Below, piece after piece: positions 5,479 through 5,738 of a stretch of DNA of 5,738 nucleotides (position 1 is the stretch's first letter; every line of letters begins with the position of its first letter). The position numbers and the translations under genes were made by a program. The notes beneath the pieces are model-generated. The model was given only the letters and a program-made list of their open reading frames with translations. It made no database searches and was not told the origin of the DNA. Source of the DNA: JBBSIG01 sp038232215 (GTDB lineage: Bacteria; Actinomycetota; Thermoleophilia; Gaiellales; Gaiellaceae); the NCBI GenBank assembly GCA_038232215.1, contig JBBSIG010000167.1, positions 1-5,738 on the forward strand, given 5' to 3'.

Positions 5479-5738
5479 TTACTTCTTCGGCCCGCCCTTG
5501 GCCGGGCAGACCCCGCCCTGCCCCGGAGGTCCGGTGTGCGTATGGTTCTTGTCACCGAGCCCGCAGCCGGGCTTGTACTGACTCTGCCCCGGGCTGCTCT
5601 TGACCTGACGTGGCTGCGAGGACTTCTTCGGCGCCACGGCCTGCTTCACGGCCTTGACAGCATGGGAGGTGCCCGACGCCGCGTAGCCGAGTCCGCCCAC
5701 GGACGCGAGCGCCACCAGCATGAACGCCGTTAGCGCAC
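5479..5738 (-). CDS. Small secreted protein with GDKNHTHTGPPG motif (5' end beyond right edge)
   Basis: The frame ends at TAA 5481-5479 and is open to the window edge, giving 85 visible residues. An ATG lies at 5721, but five in-frame residues upstream of it (ALTAF) continue a hydrophobic stretch, ALTAFMLVALASVGGLGYAA. This looks like the core of a signal peptide, so the true start with its basic residues is probably outside the window. Counting from the internal Met, a basic and Ala/Val-rich region (20-42, with AVKAVKQAVAPKK) leads to a C-terminal module, YKPGCGLGDKNHTHTGPPG (49-67), then Cys72 and a Lys/Gly/Pro-rich end. The closely spaced Asp57, Asn59, His60 and His62 with two Cys (53, 72) could bind metal or form a disulfide knot (inference). 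I recall similar CGDxNHxHTGPPG endings in secreted actinobacterial proteins of unknown function; I know no assigned role. Confidence 0.75.
   Translation of the reverse strand, partial: ALTAFMLVALASVGGLGYAASGTSHAVKAVKQAVAPKKSSQPRQVKSSPGQSQYKPGCGLGDKNHTHTGPPGQGGVCPAKGGPKK

Noticed and set aside
1..5738. CRISPR array, insertion sequence, tRNA or rRNA genes, prophage or defence genes
   Set aside because: No short direct repeats with spacers, no transposase motifs, no tRNA-like or rRNA-like stretches, and no recognisable phage or defence proteins were seen. The only tandem repeat is the coding Ig-like array.

Overview
The window is GC-rich DNA with strong G/C bias at third codon positions. Its secreted proteins have the look of high-GC Actinomycetota. 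The Ig-like repeat style and the C-terminal CGLGDKNHTHTGPPG motif recall the class Thermoleophilia (Solirubrobacterales/Gaiellales relatives). This placement is an inference from protein style; no rRNA or other marker gene is present.

Layout, left to right: (1) Positions 1-2024, minus strand: the N-terminal 674 residues of a large secreted protein. It has a signal peptide, seven tandem Ig-like repeats of 87-89 residues with a conserved Cys pair, and what looks like the first strand of an HYR domain where the window cuts it off. (2) Positions 2025-2197: a divergent promoter region. (3) Positions 2198-2809, plus strand: a secreted CAP/SCP-family protein, followed by a perfect 19-bp inverted repeat (2852-2890) that probably ends its transcript. 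(4) Positions 3037-4560, plus strand: a complete membrane phosphoglycosyl transferase that starts polysaccharide synthesis, with a TTG start and a possible leader hairpin. (5) Positions 4557-5189, minus strand: a convergent GGDEF-domain gene overlapping the transferase by 4 bp. It has a GDDEF signature, an intact RxxD inhibitory-site motif, a cut-down GAF-like N-terminus and an unrecognisable C-terminal tail. (6) Positions 5218-5361, minus strand: a 47-residue single-pass membrane protein just upstream of the GGDEF gene. (7) Positions 5479-5738, minus strand: a small secreted protein open at the right edge, followed by a 12-bp GC-rich hairpin.

Functionally this is a cell-envelope neighbourhood: two secreted proteins of adhesive or extracellular type, the initiating enzyme of an exopolysaccharide or capsule pathway, and a cyclic-di-GMP-type domain beside it. 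Cyclic di-GMP often controls exopolysaccharide production, so a regulatory link between (5) and (4) is plausible, but only gene adjacency supports it. I see no tRNA, rRNA, insertion sequence, CRISPR array, phage or defence system. No convincing new multi-gene system is visible. The most interesting items are the degenerate GGDEF gene with its small membrane partner, the secreted GDKNHTHTGPPG protein, and the perfect palindrome after the CAP gene.
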